Assembly (NCBI RefSeq): GCF_009917485.1
Contig: NZ_QZDT01000025.1
Location: 1-64,000 of the forward strand
Length of the DNA stretch: 64,000 bases
Direction: 5' to 3'
Source of the DNA: Parablautia muri
GTDB lineage: Bacteria; Bacillota; Clostridia; Lachnospirales; Lachnospiraceae
The position numbers and the translations under genes were made by a program. The notes beneath the pieces were generated by a model. That model was given only the letters and a program-made list of their open reading frames with translations. It searched no databases and had not been told where the DNA came from. Position 1 is the first letter of the stretch. Every line of letters begins with the position of its first letter. Of this stretch, positions 32,432 through 42,855 are shown piece after piece.

Positions 32432-34005
32432 ACTTGAGTTTCCGCAAAATGTAACTCCAAAAAGAATACAGTTTTACATAGCACCAATCTGCCGATTTTT
32501 TAAGATTTGGGGAATGGCAGTTCTGTGAATAGAAGCACTTTAATAAGCCCCGCCGGAACCGGACCCTGGGAGATATATTCTATTATCTATTCAAACAACC
32601 AGCTTAAGGCAGAGGTAACGGTACTTCGGACGTTTCGTCCGAAACCAGAGTCTGACGCCCTCTTTTGCATAGGAAAGTATGCCGTAGATGCCTTTTGCCA
32701 GCCGGTATTAGCAGAAGAAAACTTTTTCCTTTACGGGATTGGCTGTCTTTATGATGGAAACCTTAAGGGCATTGGTTTCTGATTCCATGGAAATCACTGC
32801 AGGAAACGCCATGCATAAGGAGATATAAAAGTTAAGTGCGTTGACTGCTTTAAGCTTGCGCACACGAAATTTTTCAAACTGGAACATCTGCTTTTTGCAG
32901 CGGAAATATTCTTCGACTTTCCAGCGCGAGAAGTAGGTTCTTGCCACCCGGATTACATCATCTTTGGATTTGATTTCTTTGTTGGTGGCAAGCATCATCG
33001 GATGCCCGGTAATGCCATAAGCAAGCACCAGATAAATATCTTTTTTGGATGCAGTAATCTGCACTTTTACATGGGAGAGATATGCTTCATGTTCTTTCCC
33101 TTTGTAAAACACACTGGTTTTGACTTTGCCTTTTCTGCGGTTGCGAAGCTCTGTAGCCATTGTCCATTTGTTATGATACAGCAGCTTACGCTTGGCGCTC
33201 AGACGAATGACATAATCCTGGTCAAGTTCATCCAGTTTCAGAAACATCTTATTGTCATCGTATTCTCTGTCCATGGCAAAAGTTGCTTTACCAAAAAGAG
33301 CAGCGCCCTGTTCTATGGCATGGAAGGTAATTGTATTTGCAGACTTATAGTCTTTTTCCAGTGAAGAATGGATGTGGGAGAAGATGCTGACAGGATGATT
33401 ACTGGCTGTAAGGACACAGGCTTCTGTAACATGATAGCCCTTTTTATAAACATTTTTTGTGGCAGTACTTTCAGAACCATTCCTGACAATGCCCAGAGAT
33501 TCGAATTTATAACCGTCAGGTTTTACAACATCACTGTCATCAATGTGAATCACAGGTTCAGCAGGCACCATCTTTTTTACCTGCTGGAGATAGGAAGCAG
33601 CGGCAAGCGCCGGGGTTCCTTTATCAAGGTGTCTGGATAAGCGGTCAACGACATTGATTTTTTTGGAAGGTTCGTGAAGCTGGTCAGCAATATCCGTCAG
33701 CAGGCAGCTTCCAGAAGCCAGAATGCCATAGGTGATGTCAGCGGTAAATTTCTTTTCGGTTTAGAAAGGTGTTTTGAAATCTTATTTGTAAAAGTTAAAA
33801 TTTTTCGTTTTAAAGTGTAAGTATTTGATATAAAATAAGCCATAAGGAATCCTTTCTTTTTTTGTTTAGTAAGATTTTTGTATGATAGCTTAATTTTACA
33901 TCAAAAGGGAATGAGATTCCTTATATTTTGGGCATTTTTTGAAAGTTGTTCACCACGATACTCATAAAATCAGGGGCTTCTGGATAAAACTGCGGAAACT
34001 CAAGT
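32432..34005 (-). mobile_element. Insertion sequence, IS4-like, with 8-bp target duplication
   Basis: Terminal inverted repeats ACTTGAGTTTCCGCA at 32432-32446 and its exact reverse complement at 33991-34005. The 8-bp direct repeat TGATAATT flanks both ends (32424-32431 and 34006-34013). The 1574-bp unit contains one transposase gene on the minus strand. Intact ends and duplication suggest recent arrival. It sits between the WYL regulator and chemoreceptor genes and breaks no reading frame that I can see. Confidence 0.88.
32591..33843 (-). pseudogene. IS4-type DDE transposase, frameshifted and with a premature stop
   Basis: The gene should start at ATG 33843-33841 (AGAAAGGATTCCTT before it) and reads MAYFISNTYTLKRKILTF. 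Near 33755-33765, at an A-rich run, the frame shifts to KKFTADITYGILASG, consistent with loss of one base. The main part has HIDDSD and MDREYDD (first two Asp) and FSRWKVEEYFRCKKQ (catalytic Glu of the YREK-like motif). A TAA at 32708-32710 then interrupts the end, after which YRLAKGIYGILSYAKEGV continues in frame to TGA 32591. Two lesions make activity unlikely. Confidence 0.85.
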
Positions 34006-34117
34006 TGATAATTATAGTTGCAAAGGTATTTGGTGTATGCTACAATTTTTTCAAGTGCAGTATTATGATTTTAATTTGCAGATAAAAATGAAAAATAAAA
34101 GACTTTTGTTAACATTC

Positions 34118-34180
34118 CGGCTTTGCTTTTATGCAGGATAACCACAACTGTGATAGTGATTTTCTGCGAAAGTAAAGCCG
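34118..34180. other. Long imperfect hairpin before the chemoreceptor gene
   Basis: CGGCTTTGCTTTTATGCAG pairs with CTGCGAAAGTAAAGCCG over about 16 positions around a 25-base loop. It may be an upstream terminator or regulatory stem. The remainder of 34014-34316 shows nothing else I can support. Confidence 0.4.
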
Positions 34181-34316
34181 AAATTGCATTATGGGCGGAA
34201 CAGGAAAGTCTGGTTTACGGCCCCTTTCATTGAATTTGAAATATTGCTAAATTGTAACACGAAAGATTGGGCTGAGGAATACTGTAAGAGGTAACGAAAA
34301 CAAAAAAGAAAGGAAT

Positions 34317-35972
34317 ATGTTTATGAGAAAAAGTGTAAACAAAATGGTTGGGTTTCGGGTAGCGGCGGCGTTTGCCTCTGTGCTACTGTTTAGCGTGGTG
34401 ATGACGATAAACATTCTTAGTATTGAGCGTTCGGAAAAGCTGAACTCGCAAGTAAATGCTTTGCTTGACAGGGCCCAGAAAGCGGAAGTGGCACATTACA
34501 AATGGGCGACTAATTTGAGTAATGCATTATATGTAGGAACGGAGTTCACCGGCAGTACGGATCCCACGGGCTGTGTGCTTGGGCAATGGATTTATGGCGA
34601 GGAGGGAACGGATGATGAAGAAATTCTAAATCTGCGTGAACAACTTAAGCCCCTTCATGAGGAACTTCATCAATCGGCTGTCGATGTATTGGAATTGCTT
34701 GAAACGGATAAAGAGCAGGCGCAAAATTATTATCAGGAAACGATTCAGAGCAACCTTGGGGTTTTGGTAGGGCTTTTGGACGAAGTGGTGGAACGGGGAG
34801 GCGTGCTTAGGGAGAAAAGCCAGAAAAGTATGCAGGTCACACTGGTGTTTATGCACACTACATCAATTGTGGGCCTTACTTTAGCACTGGTTTGCCTTAT
34901 CAGTCTTGTGCTGTATGTGTTAAAGCAGGTGGTGAAACCGATTCTTATGCTCACGGAAAAGACGCTTCCTTTAAAGGAAGGACATCTAAAGCTGGATTTG
35001 GATTATGACGTAGATGATGAGATTGGTGATTTGACCAGAACCCTTAAGGAATCTATGGAGCAGATACGTCAGTATGTGGAGGAAATAAACCGCATGATGT
35101 ATCAGGTCTCAACCGGCGACTTTAATGTGGCTTGTTCCGTTCCTTTTATAGGAGATTTTTACTCTATTGAGAAATCTATGGAAAGTTTTACGGCTTCTCT
35201 CTCGGAGGCGATTTCCAATATTAATCGGGCTGAGGACAGCGTATTTGGGCATGCGGAGCATCTTTCCGGCGGCGCCCAGCTGCTTGCCCAGGGAGCAATT
35301 GACCAGGCTGCGGCTGTGGAAGAGTTGTATGCTACCTTAGATGAGCTTTCCAATAGTGCAAAGCAGAATATTGAAATGGCAGCCAGCGTGAAAGAAAGTG
35401 CGCAGCTTACCAGAGAGCAGGTTAGCTTAAGCGGTCGGGAGATGGAGCAGTTGGTTTCGGCTATGGCAGATATCAGTGATTCCTCCAAAGAAATAGGAAG
35501 AATTATTTCTACGATTGAGGATATAGCGTTTAAGACGAATATTCTCTCGCTGAATGCAGCGGTGGAGGCAACCAGGGCAGGCGAGGCAGGAAGAGGCTTT
35601 ACGGTGGTTTCCAGCGAGGTACGTAATCTGGCGGCACGTTCCAATGAAGCGGCGCAGGCGACCAGAGAATTAATTGGAAATGCAGTGCGTGCGGCCGAAA
35701 AAGGGAATCAGATTGTAGAGAGGGTTTCTGAAACATTGCAAAAAACGCTTGAATTGGTACAGGAGTCCAACGAATCAATTGGTGTAATTACAGACGCAGT
35801 GCATGCGGAGGCTATCGCTATTTCACAGGTGACAGAAGGGCTTGGACAGATTTCGGCAGTGGTAGAGACAAACTCTGCAAGCAGCCAGGAATCGGCAACG
35901 GTGAGTACGGAACTGTTTGAGCAGGTACGGCTTTTACAGGATCAGACCAGCCGTTTCCAGCTAAAGTCTTAA
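34317..35972 (+). CDS. Methyl-accepting chemotaxis protein with extracytoplasmic CZB domain (551 aa)
   Basis: TM1 at about 11-33 and TM2 at about 177-207 frame an extracellular sensor domain with H60, W63, C86, H114 and H118, the ligand pattern of the chemoreceptor zinc-binding (CZB) domain. A HAMP region (about 208-260) and a methyl-accepting signalling domain follow, with [28 protein letters not shown] as the hairpin tip. It should signal through CheA/CheW, with zinc or a thiol-reactive oxidant such as hypochlorite as candidate stimulus, as known for other CZB proteins. Most CZB domains are cytoplasmic, so the position here is uncommon. AAAGGAAT precedes the ATG. Confidence 0.9.
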   Translation: MFMRKSVNKMVGFRVAAAFASVLLFSVVMTINILSIERSEKLNSQVNALLDRAQKAEVAHYKWATNLSNALYVGTEFTGSTDPTGCVLGQWIYGEEGTDDEEILNLREQLKPLHEELHQSAVDVLELLETDKEQAQNYYQETIQSNLGVLVGLLDEVVERGGVLREKSQKSMQVTLVFMHTTSIVGLTLALVCLISLVLYVLKQVVKPILMLTEKTLPLKEGHLKLDLDYDVDDEIGDLTRTLKESMEQIRQYVEEINRMMYQVSTGDFNVACSVPFIGDFYSIEKSMESFTASLSEAISNINRAEDSVFGHAEHLSGGAQLLAQGAIDQAAAVEELYATLDELSNSAKQNIEMAASVKESAQLTREQVSLSGREMEQLVSAMADISDSSKEIGRIISTIEDIAFKTNILSLNAAVEATRAGEAGRGFTVVSSEVRNLAARSNEAAQATRELIGNAVRAAEKGNQIVERVSETLQKTLELVQESNESIGVITDAVHAEAIAISQVTEGLGQISAVVETNSASSQESATVSTELFEQVRLLQDQTSRFQLKS

Positions 35973-36040
35973 AAAACTGGTAAAGGTTTGGCAAGGTAAA
36001 ATGTAACTTTAACGAAAGGAATTTTGGCTTATTTATAATA

Positions 36041-36146
36041 AAACAGGCTGTCACAAAATGGCCGCTATATACAAGATGCAGCTTTTAGACTACATAGGCA
36101 TCAGAGTATCTTGTATCTAGTGTACATTTATGGCAGCCTGTTTGTT
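36041..36146 (+). terminator. Terminator region after the chemoreceptor gene
   Basis: AAACAGGCTG at 36041-36050 pairs with CAGCCTGTTT at 36134-36143 across an 80-base interior that holds CAAGATGC/GTATCTTG-like pairings, and TTTT follows. The rest of 35973-36529 contains no gene. Confidence 0.55.
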
Positions 36147-36442
36147 TTCACGAGCAATGAGATAAATGAATATGCTTAAACAGAAACTTAATGATTTCCA
36201 CGAAAAAGCAGGACATAACCGAAAACGGCAGCAGCCATGAAGACCGCCACCGTAAACCCCTTTTACATTTATACTATACCGAATAAATTGAAAACTGTAA
36301 AGCGTCAGTTACCGCGGAAATTCCTTTTATATTGCATATACCGCATATTTTGCTGAAAATAACCGATAAAATTATTTTGTAAAATTCTATGGGAAAGAGT
36401 GGAAGGATATGGTATGATTGACAGCATGGGGGATTAGATTGA

Positions 36443-36501
36443 AAAATCAGCCCAACGGCTGATTTTATCAGTCGCAAATTTGTGCTTATGCCCAAATTTG
36501 C
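36443..36501. repeat. Tandem palindromes upstream of RNase H
   Basis: AAAATCAGCC-CAAC-GGCTGATTTT (36443-36466) and GCAAATTTG/CAAATTTGC (36474-36501). They look like a dispersed intergenic palindrome or a terminator for minus-strand transcription. Confidence 0.5.
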
Positions 36502-36529
36502 AGGCTGCTGGCAAGAATGGGGGATTTTT

Positions 36530-37144
36530 ATGGCGGGGAAATATTATGCAGTGAGGGTTGGAGCCAAAACAGGGATATTCAGAACATGGGAAGAATGCAA
36601 AAACAGCGTAAGTGGCTATTCGGGTGCGGTTTATAAAAGTTTTCAAACAAAAGAAGATGCCCTTGCTTATATGGGAAATGTGAAGGAAAGCGCTGGCACT
36701 GAGTCGGAGGGCAGCTTAGATGGACAGGCCCGTGTTAAAATCTATGTAGATGGGAGCTATCATAAGGCTACAAAGGAATTTTCCTATGGGATGGTAGTGC
36801 TTAGAGGAGAGGAAGAAGAAAAGTACAGCAGCAAGTTCAAGGATGAGGCTCTTGCATCCATGCGGAATGTGGCAGGGGAAATAAAGGGCGCCCAGGCGGC
36901 TATGCAGTATGCTTTGGACCATAAGATCCGGGCGATTACAATTTATTATGATTATGAAGGAATTGCCAGGTGGCCTCTGGGGGAATGGAAAGCTAACAAA
37001 GAAGGAACCATCGCCTACAAGGAATTTTACAATATGGCAAGTAAGCAGGTGGACATCCGGTTCGAAAAGGTGGCAGGGCACTCCGGAGATAAATATAATG
37101 ACATGGTAGATGAATTGGCGAAGGAAGCTTTGGGAATACTTTGA
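36530..37144 (+). CDS. rnhA: Ribonuclease H with N-terminal hybrid-binding domain (204 aa)
   Basis: Residues 1-50 (KYYAVRVGAKTGIFRTWEECKNSVSGYSGAVYKSF) are the RNase H1 hybrid-binding domain. From about 70 onward the catalytic fold appears: VKIYVDGSYH (first Asp), EIKGAQAAMQYAL (Glu), IYYDYEGI (second Asp) and NDMVDELAKEA (final Asp). The enzyme removes RNA from RNA-DNA hybrids. The start MAGKYYAV at 36530 is chosen because the hybrid-binding domain begins there; the preceding 16 codons run through a palindrome. Confidence 0.9.
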   Translation: MAGKYYAVRVGAKTGIFRTWEECKNSVSGYSGAVYKSFQTKEDALAYMGNVKESAGTESEGSLDGQARVKIYVDGSYHKATKEFSYGMVVLRGEEEEKYSSKFKDEALASMRNVAGEIKGAQAAMQYALDHKIRAITIYYDYEGIARWPLGEWKANKEGTIAYKEFYNMASKQVDIRFEKVAGHSGDKYNDMVDELAKEALGIL

Positions 37145-37262
37145 AAAAATTCTGTAAGAAAATGATACAGGGAATTTATATTAAGAAATTTGAAATAAGG
37201 ATACCGGAAGACTCCTTATTTATCAATGGGAGTTGTCTGACGGATATAGGGAGGAAGGAAGA

Positions 37263-38225
37263 GTGCTTCACTACTTTTTATTAGGAAACTATCCTGTAAT
37301 CGCATCAATCGGATTGCTTTTGGCATTTGCAGGGACCTGTTTTTTTACGGCAAAATGTATTAATCTGCTGCCAAGGGATGCAGGGAGGGAGTTTGCGCAT
37401 GATGGCAGGCTTTCAGCTGGAAAGCCCAGAGGGGCAGGGCTCATTTTTATTTTAGTTTTTGTGGGTTCGGCGCTTTTATTTGCTCCGCTTAATCTGGAAA
37501 TTGTGATTTATTTAATTTTGACTGTGGCGGAGATGTTGACCGGCTACATGGATGATGCATCGGAGCATCCATGGGGAGAGCTGAAAAAAGGGCTGCTGGA
37601 TTTGATAGTGGCAATCACCCTTGCCTTTACTTTTTTGAATTTTAATACCAGTACCATTGAGATTGTGACATTGGGAATCAGTGTGAAGCTGCCGGAGGTT
37701 TTGTTTGGGATTTTAACAATTATGTTGGTATGGGGCTCCATCAATGTGACAAACTGTTCAGACGGTGTGGATGGGCTCTCAGGCACTCTGGCGATTGTAA
37801 CGCTGGGAACTTTTTATCTAATTGACCATATAAAGGGGAATCATGATGAATTTACCTTTTTGATTCTGCTGTTTATTATCTGCATACTGGGGTATCTGTG
37901 GTATAATGCGGCGCCCAGCCGGCTGCTGATGGGAGATGCAGGGAGTCGGGCCATGGGAGTTTTTATCAGTATTGTGGCCCTTAAAAGCGGGAGTCCGTTG
38001 CTTTATATTCCGGCGGCGATTGTGTTTGTATTGGACGGCGGATTGGGACTTTTGAAGGTGGGGCTGATTCGTGTTTTTAAAATTTATATATTGAAAAACA
38101 TAAGGACACCGCTCCACGACCATGTGCGCAAAACCCTGGGGTGGTCTAACACCCAGACGGTTTTTCGTTATGCAATCATACAGATTGTAGTTTCAATGGC
38201 GGTAGTATATCTTTTATTAATATAG
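37263..38225 (+). CDS. mraY: MraY-like phospho-N-acetylmuramoyl-pentapeptide transferase (320 aa)
   Basis: A polytopic membrane enzyme of the PNPT family: LSAGKPRGAG and GYMDDASEHPWG (the DD pair), NCSDGVDGLSG (active-site Asp and Asn), LLMGDAGSRAMG and PLHDHVRKTLGW with the HxH-type His. It attaches phospho-MurNAc-pentapeptide to undecaprenyl phosphate to form lipid I. The GTG start at 37263 has GGGAGG seven bases upstream; the longer TTG frame does not. It lies outside any dcw-like cluster, so it could be a second copy. Confidence 0.85.
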   Translation: MLHYFLLGNYPVIASIGLLLAFAGTCFFTAKCINLLPRDAGREFAHDGRLSAGKPRGAGLIFILVFVGSALLFAPLNLEIVIYLILTVAEMLTGYMDDASEHPWGELKKGLLDLIVAITLAFTFLNFNTSTIEIVTLGISVKLPEVLFGILTIMLVWGSINVTNCSDGVDGLSGTLAIVTLGTFYLIDHIKGNHDEFTFLILLFIICILGYLWYNAAPSRLLMGDAGSRAMGVFISIVALKSGSPLLYIPAAIVFVLDGGLGLLKVGLIRVFKIYILKNIRTPLHDHVRKTLGWSNTQTVFRYAIIQIVVSMAVVYLLLI

Positions 38226-38345
38226 AATATATGGTCAAGCATAGGTAAAGTGTGGGAATCTTTTGCTGATAGATTTTACCCGAATTTTAGAGCTTTACGA
38301 AGGCTGCGGTTATCTGCATAAGGGGGAAGGAATAGGAGAGAGGAT

Positions 38346-38882
38346 ATGATTTTATCAGATAAAACAATTTTCAGGATGCTGAAGGAGAAAAGTCTTACAA
38401 TTACACCGATTGAGGAAGGACAGATTCAGTCGGCCAGTGTGGATATCAGGCTGGGAACTACCTTTAGTATTATAGAGGATATGGCGGTGGGAATAATATC
38501 GCTGGACAATGAAATTCATTATAGAACAATTGAGACGGATAAATATCTATTGCTGCCTGGTCAGTTTGTGCTGGCTACGACTATGGAATATTTTGCACTT
38601 CCCAACAATATGACTGCATTTGTGGAGGGAAGAAGCTCTCTTGGCAGGCTGGGACTTTTTATTCAGAATGCAGGCTGGGTGGACCCGGGGTTTGAGGGGG
38701 AGATTACCTTGGAGCTATATAATGCAAACCGTTATGCGATTGAGCTGCAGGCTGGGCGCAGAGTTGGCCAGCTGGTGTTTGCCCAGTTAGATGAGGATGC
38801 TTTAAACCCTTATAACGGAAAGTATCAAAGACAAAAAGGAGCAACCGGTTCAAGAGTTTTTTTGGATGTGGATTCGTTGTAA
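38346..38882 (+). CDS. dcd: dCTP deaminase (178 aa)
   Basis: [30 protein letters not shown] with the catalytic Glu, and [10 protein letters not shown] are the core motifs of trimeric dCTP deaminases. Length fits the family. It makes dUTP, or directly dUMP in the bifunctional form, which cannot be settled from sequence here. AGGAGAGAGG precedes the ATG. It stands 3 bp before the VWA gene and is probably co-transcribed. Confidence 0.92.
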   Translation: MILSDKTIFRMLKEKSLTITPIEEGQIQSASVDIRLGTTFSIIEDMAVGIISLDNEIHYRTIETDKYLLLPGQFVLATTMEYFALPNNMTAFVEGRSSLGRLGLFIQNAGWVDPGFEGEITLELYNANRYAIELQAGRRVGQLVFAQLDEDALNPYNGKYQRQKGATGSRVFLDVDSL

Positions 38883-38885
38883 AAT

Positions 38886-40163
38886 ATGAGTGATTTATAT
38901 GAAAAGGCAAAGCCTCTTGCGGGTAAGGTCATGAGCTTTGCAAGAGACAATATTTTAGTTAATATGCGTTTTTTGGATGTGGCGTTGTCAGCGCTTGCGG
39001 TGGAACCGGAAAAGGAGAGCGGCTGCTTTGCCTGCAATGGCACAAAGATTTATTATGATCCGGTTTTTCTCTTAAAGAGGTATAAGGAGGAACCGGCGTT
39101 TGTGCTGCGCATGTATTTGCATATTCTGTTTCACATGATATTTTATCACAGCTTCCGGTTCGATAAGCTGGACGGGGAAAGTTGGAGTTTAGCTGCGGAT
39201 ATTGCTGTGGAGGCGGCTATTTTGGAGCTGGAAATGCCGGGTATGTCACTGTTCCGGGATGAAGAAGCCAAAAGGAAGCTGCGCGTTTTGCGTGAGGATA
39301 TTGGCGCCCTTACTGCGGAAAAGGTCTATAAATATTTGAAAAATTTTGAGGTAAGCGATAGGGAGCGGGGAGAACTTTCACGCCTCTTTTTTATGGATTC
39401 CCACAGACTTTGGAAACCGACACAGGATCTGGTAATCACACAGCAACAGTGGAAAAAGTTAAGCGAAAGGGTTCGGGCCGATTTAAAATCCTTTTCCGCC
39501 AAAAAAAGTAAATCTGAAAGTATGGAAAAAAGTCTGCTGGAGGCGGTAAAAGATAAATACAGTTATAAGGAGCTGCTTCGAAAGTTCATGGTTATGAATG
39601 AGGATATGCGTATCAACGATGAGGAATTCGACTATATTTATTACACCTATGGGCTTTCTACCTATGGAAATATGCCTCTTGTAGAGCCTCTGGAGTATAA
39701 AGACAACAAAAAGGTCAGGGAATTTGTCATAGCCATAGATACTTCCGCTTCCTGCCGGGGAATACTGGTGCAGGCTTTCCTTCGGAAAACCTATGGGATG
39801 CTTTGCGGGGAAGATAATTTTTTCCGTAAAATGAATGTACACATTATCCAGTGTGACCATGAGGTGCAAAAGGATACGAAAATTACCAGCAGGGATGATT
39901 TGGAGTACTTTCTTTCGCATGAGAAGCTCACCGGATTCGGCTCTACGGATTTCAGGCCGGTCTTTGCTTATGTGAATGAGCTTTTGCAGGAAGGAGAGTT
40001 TGAAAATTTAAAAGGGCTTTTGTATTTTACGGATGGCTATGGAGTGTACCCTAAGGCAATGCCGCCTTATGATGTAATGTTTGTATTTATAGATAATGGC
40101 GATATGGGGCCGGAGGTGCCGCCCTGGGCGGTAAAGGTACTTTTGGATGATGAAGAAATATAA
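38886..40163 (+). CDS. DUF2201-type VWA-like protein with zincin-like motif (425 aa)
   Basis: The N-terminal half has LHILFHMIFYH, a HxxxH-type zincin-like motif, followed by WSLAADIAVEAAI, as in the putative metallopeptidase domain of DUF2201. The C-terminal half is a VWA-like fold beginning VIAIDTSASC (the MIDAS DxSxS) with later FGSTDFRPVF. These proteins regularly pair with a MoxR-type ATPase, which is the next gene. A chaperone-like or complex-assembly role is known for related pairs, but substrates are not. Confidence 0.85.
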   Translation: MSDLYEKAKPLAGKVMSFARDNILVNMRFLDVALSALAVEPEKESGCFACNGTKIYYDPVFLLKRYKEEPAFVLRMYLHILFHMIFYHSFRFDKLDGESWSLAADIAVEAAILELEMPGMSLFRDEEAKRKLRVLREDIGALTAEKVYKYLKNFEVSDRERGELSRLFFMDSHRLWKPTQDLVITQQQWKKLSERVRADLKSFSAKKSKSESMEKSLLEAVKDKYSYKELLRKFMVMNEDMRINDEEFDYIYYTYGLSTYGNMPLVEPLEYKDNKKVREFVIAIDTSASCRGILVQAFLRKTYGMLCGEDNFFRKMNVHIIQCDHEVQKDTKITSRDDLEYFLSHEKLTGFGSTDFRPVFAYVNELLQEGEFENLKGLLYFTDGYGVYPKAMPPYDVMFVFIDNGDMGPEVPPWAVKVLLDDEEI

Positions 40164-40267
40164 AGCGTTTTCTCATAGCTTGATAGGCGATAGGCGAGAA
40201 AAATCAAACAGGTTCCATTTAAGGGCTGCAAAAAGCAAAAGTATGAAAGATAGTACGGAGGTTTAGA

Positions 40268-41800
40268 ATGAATATAAAGCAGGCAAAGGATTATATTGAA
40301 AATACGGTTCGGTTATATCTTAAAAAGGATGAATTCGGAGAATACAGAATACCGGTGGTGCGCCAGAGGCCCATCTTTTTGCTTGGAGCGCCGGGAATCG
40401 GAAAGACTGCCGTCATGGAGCAGATTGCACAGGAGTTAAATATTGCGCTGGTTTCTTACTCCATGACCCATCATACCAGGCAGTCAGCTTTAGGCCTTCC
40501 TTTTATCGCTCACAAGGAATACGAGGGTATGGAAATTGATGTATCGGAATATACCATGAGCGAGATCATTGCATCTATCTATGAGGTGATGGCGGGGAGT
40601 GGTATCAAGGAAGGGATTCTTTTCCTGGACGAGATTAACTGCGTGTCGGAAACATTGGCTCCCTCCATGCTCCAGTTTTTACAGTATAAGGTGTTCGGGC
40701 GTCACAGAGTACCGGAGGGATGGGTGATTGTCACTGCCGGAAATCCGCCGGAATATAACAAGTCGGTGCGGGAGTTTGATGTGGTTACAATGGATCGTCT
40801 TAAAGTGCTTGAGGTGGAGGCGGATTATAAGGCGTGGCGGGAATATGCACAGTATAAAGGGCTTCATGCGGCCATTGTAAGCTTTTTGGAGTTGAAAAAG
40901 GAGTATTTTTACAGGATTGAAACCACGGTAAATGGCAGAAGCTATGTGACAGCCAGAGGCTGGGAGGACTTGTCGGAAATCATAAGCTTATATGAGGAAG
41001 AAGGTATGAGGGTGGATGAGACCCTTGTGGAACAGTATATTCGGAATGAGCGGGTGGTCAAGGAATTTACTGCTTATTATGATTTGTTCAATAAATATAA
41101 AAAGGAGTACCAGACAGAGGAAATTTTAAACGGCACGGTAAAGGCCCAGGGTGCAGAGCGGGCCAGGATTGCAGCCTTTGACGAGAGGCTCTCCCTTCTG
41201 GGTATGCTGGCGGATAAGGTAATTAGTGAAATCCGTGATGTGATGGAGGTTAGTGATTATCTGGTAGAACTATTCAAAAATTTGAAGGCTGTGAAGATGG
41301 CAGTAGAGAAAGGCGCCGCCGGGAAAGGCGAAGGCCAAATCACGGTGACGCAGATGCTGGAAAATCAGATACAGGGACGGAAAAAGCAAATGGAATCCGC
41401 CAGGATGGCGGGAAGTTTGTCTGACAGGGAAAGACGGAAGGACAGACGTATTCTGCGCTTTTTGGAGGAAGAAAAAAAGCGGCTTTTTTTGGAAGGCGCA
41501 GCAGATGGAAAGAAAGAATTTGCGTATCTTAAGACGGCCTTTGATGCTGAGACTTTGGGGTTAAGGGAGAAGACCAAAAGAACAGGGGAGAGACTTTCAA
41601 ATTTGTTTGCCTTTGTGGAGGAAGCCTTTGCGGAGGGGAATGAAATGCTGATTTTGGTAACAGAGCTTACGGTGAACAATGACAGTGCACGTTTTATCAG
41701 TCAGTTTGGATGCGCGGCTTATGACAGACATAACAAGGAAATGATGCTTTCGGAGCGGCAAAGTGGTTTGCAGCAGGAGATTGCGGCGCTTGATTTATGA
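40268..41800 (+). CDS. MoxR-type AAA ATPase (510 aa)
   Basis: Walker A GAPGIGKTA near residue 40, Walker B ILFLDEINCV near 120 and a sensor region (VTAGNPPEYN) identify a MoxR-like AAA+ ATPase. The C-terminal 200 residues are helical and coiled-coil-like, with many Lys and Glu. It forms a conserved pair with the preceding VWA-like gene. The ATG follows ACGGAGGTTTAGA. Confidence 0.88.
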   Translation: MNIKQAKDYIENTVRLYLKKDEFGEYRIPVVRQRPIFLLGAPGIGKTAVMEQIAQELNIALVSYSMTHHTRQSALGLPFIAHKEYEGMEIDVSEYTMSEIIASIYEVMAGSGIKEGILFLDEINCVSETLAPSMLQFLQYKVFGRHRVPEGWVIVTAGNPPEYNKSVREFDVVTMDRLKVLEVEADYKAWREYAQYKGLHAAIVSFLELKKEYFYRIETTVNGRSYVTARGWEDLSEIISLYEEEGMRVDETLVEQYIRNERVVKEFTAYYDLFNKYKKEYQTEEILNGTVKAQGAERARIAAFDERLSLLGMLADKVISEIRDVMEVSDYLVELFKNLKAVKMAVEKGAAGKGEGQITVTQMLENQIQGRKKQMESARMAGSLSDRERRKDRRILRFLEEEKKRLFLEGAADGKKEFAYLKTAFDAETLGLREKTKRTGERLSNLFAFVEEAFAEGNEMLILVTELTVNNDSARFISQFGCAAYDRHNKEMMLSERQSGLQQEIAALDL

Positions 41801-41901
41801 AAAGCGCAGAAAGGAAGCTGCGAGAGAAGTTTTGATGCCATGAGCTGACCTGCGGGAGGCGTGGGTATTTGCGTGTGTTGGTGACAGAAATGGGGATTGA
41901 T

Positions 41902-42795
41902 ATGGAAAAGGAGCTGGAAATAGAAGGCGGCAAGTTGTGCTATCAGGTGTGCGGAGATGAAATTACGGTTAAATCCTGCCAGGTACATAACAGCAAAGTA
42001 AAGCTGCCGGACAAAATAGAGGATTTGTCTGTGACAAAGCTGCATAAGAAGGCGTTTTTGAGCAGCAAATTATTAAAAGAAGTATGGCTTCCAAAGGGGC
42101 TTAAGGAGATTGGCGATTGGGCTTTTGCCTATTGCAGCGCTTTAGAGAGCGTTTGGGTTCCGGGAGAGGAATTTACGATAGGAAAGGATATTTTTAAGGA
42201 TTGTAATCAGCTTTCACGTATCTGCCGCCTTGGCGCTGATGGCCTTATGGAAGAACAGGTTGGAAGGCTTCTCGGCGTTGTGCCTGTAAGGTTAGAAGCC
42301 GATTATCTTTTTACCCCTGCCCAGGCAGGAGATGAGCAGTGGCTTAAAAGATTTGATGATAAGCTCAAGGAATTTCTTGCCCTGCCAGATGAGGATGGGT
42401 TCACCAAAATGGTTTACTGCGGTGAGGAAGATATTGTGGCAAACGTGGAATATTATTTGGCGGAAAGGCGGCGGGAAAAGGCAAGGCTTTGCTTTTTAAG
42501 GCTGATCAATCATGTGGGCCTTGATGAAAAATTTGCCGGGGAACTTTCTGCTTATCTTGCCGGAAAGACTAAGGGATGCCCTTCGGAGGCAGCCTGGGAG
42601 GTTGTATTTGGGGAACATGGCAACGAGCAGGCTTACTATGATGTTTTCACAAAATCAGGCTGTCTTACGGAAGAAAATTATGATGTGCTTTTGCAGCAGA
42701 TGGGGGAGAATTATCCGGAAATGAAAGGATATCTGATGCGCTACAAATCCCAGGAGATGGAAAAAGCTGATTTTTTTGACGCGCTGTCCTTATAA
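41902..42795 (+). CDS. BspA-type leucine-rich-repeat protein (297 aa)
   Basis: Residues 30-100 contain BspA-like repeats (LHKKAFLSSKLLKEVWLPKGLKEIGDWAF and the next copy, which ends IGKDIFKDC). No signal peptide is seen, so it is probably cytoplasmic. The C-terminal 190 residues are helical. The start is uncertain: ATG 41902 or TTG 41869 upstream. Its place directly after the MoxR gene suggests a functional link to the VWA/MoxR unit. Confidence 0.75.
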   Translation: MEKELEIEGGKLCYQVCGDEITVKSCQVHNSKVKLPDKIEDLSVTKLHKKAFLSSKLLKEVWLPKGLKEIGDWAFAYCSALESVWVPGEEFTIGKDIFKDCNQLSRICRLGADGLMEEQVGRLLGVVPVRLEADYLFTPAQAGDEQWLKRFDDKLKEFLALPDEDGFTKMVYCGEEDIVANVEYYLAERRREKARLCFLRLINHVGLDEKFAGELSAYLAGKTKGCPSEAAWEVVFGEHGNEQAYYDVFTKSGCLTEENYDVLLQQMGENYPEMKGYLMRYKSQEMEKADFFDALSL

Positions 42796-42855
42796 ATTCA
42801 AGTTTTTTGCGGGTGCACATATACTAAAGTAATTGTGTCATTAAGGGGAAAAAAC

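Noticed and set aside
35159-35644. 161-codon minus-strand ORF in the chemoreceptor gene
   Set aside because: Antisense shadow of the coiled-coil signalling domain, a common artefact of Ala/Glu repeats.
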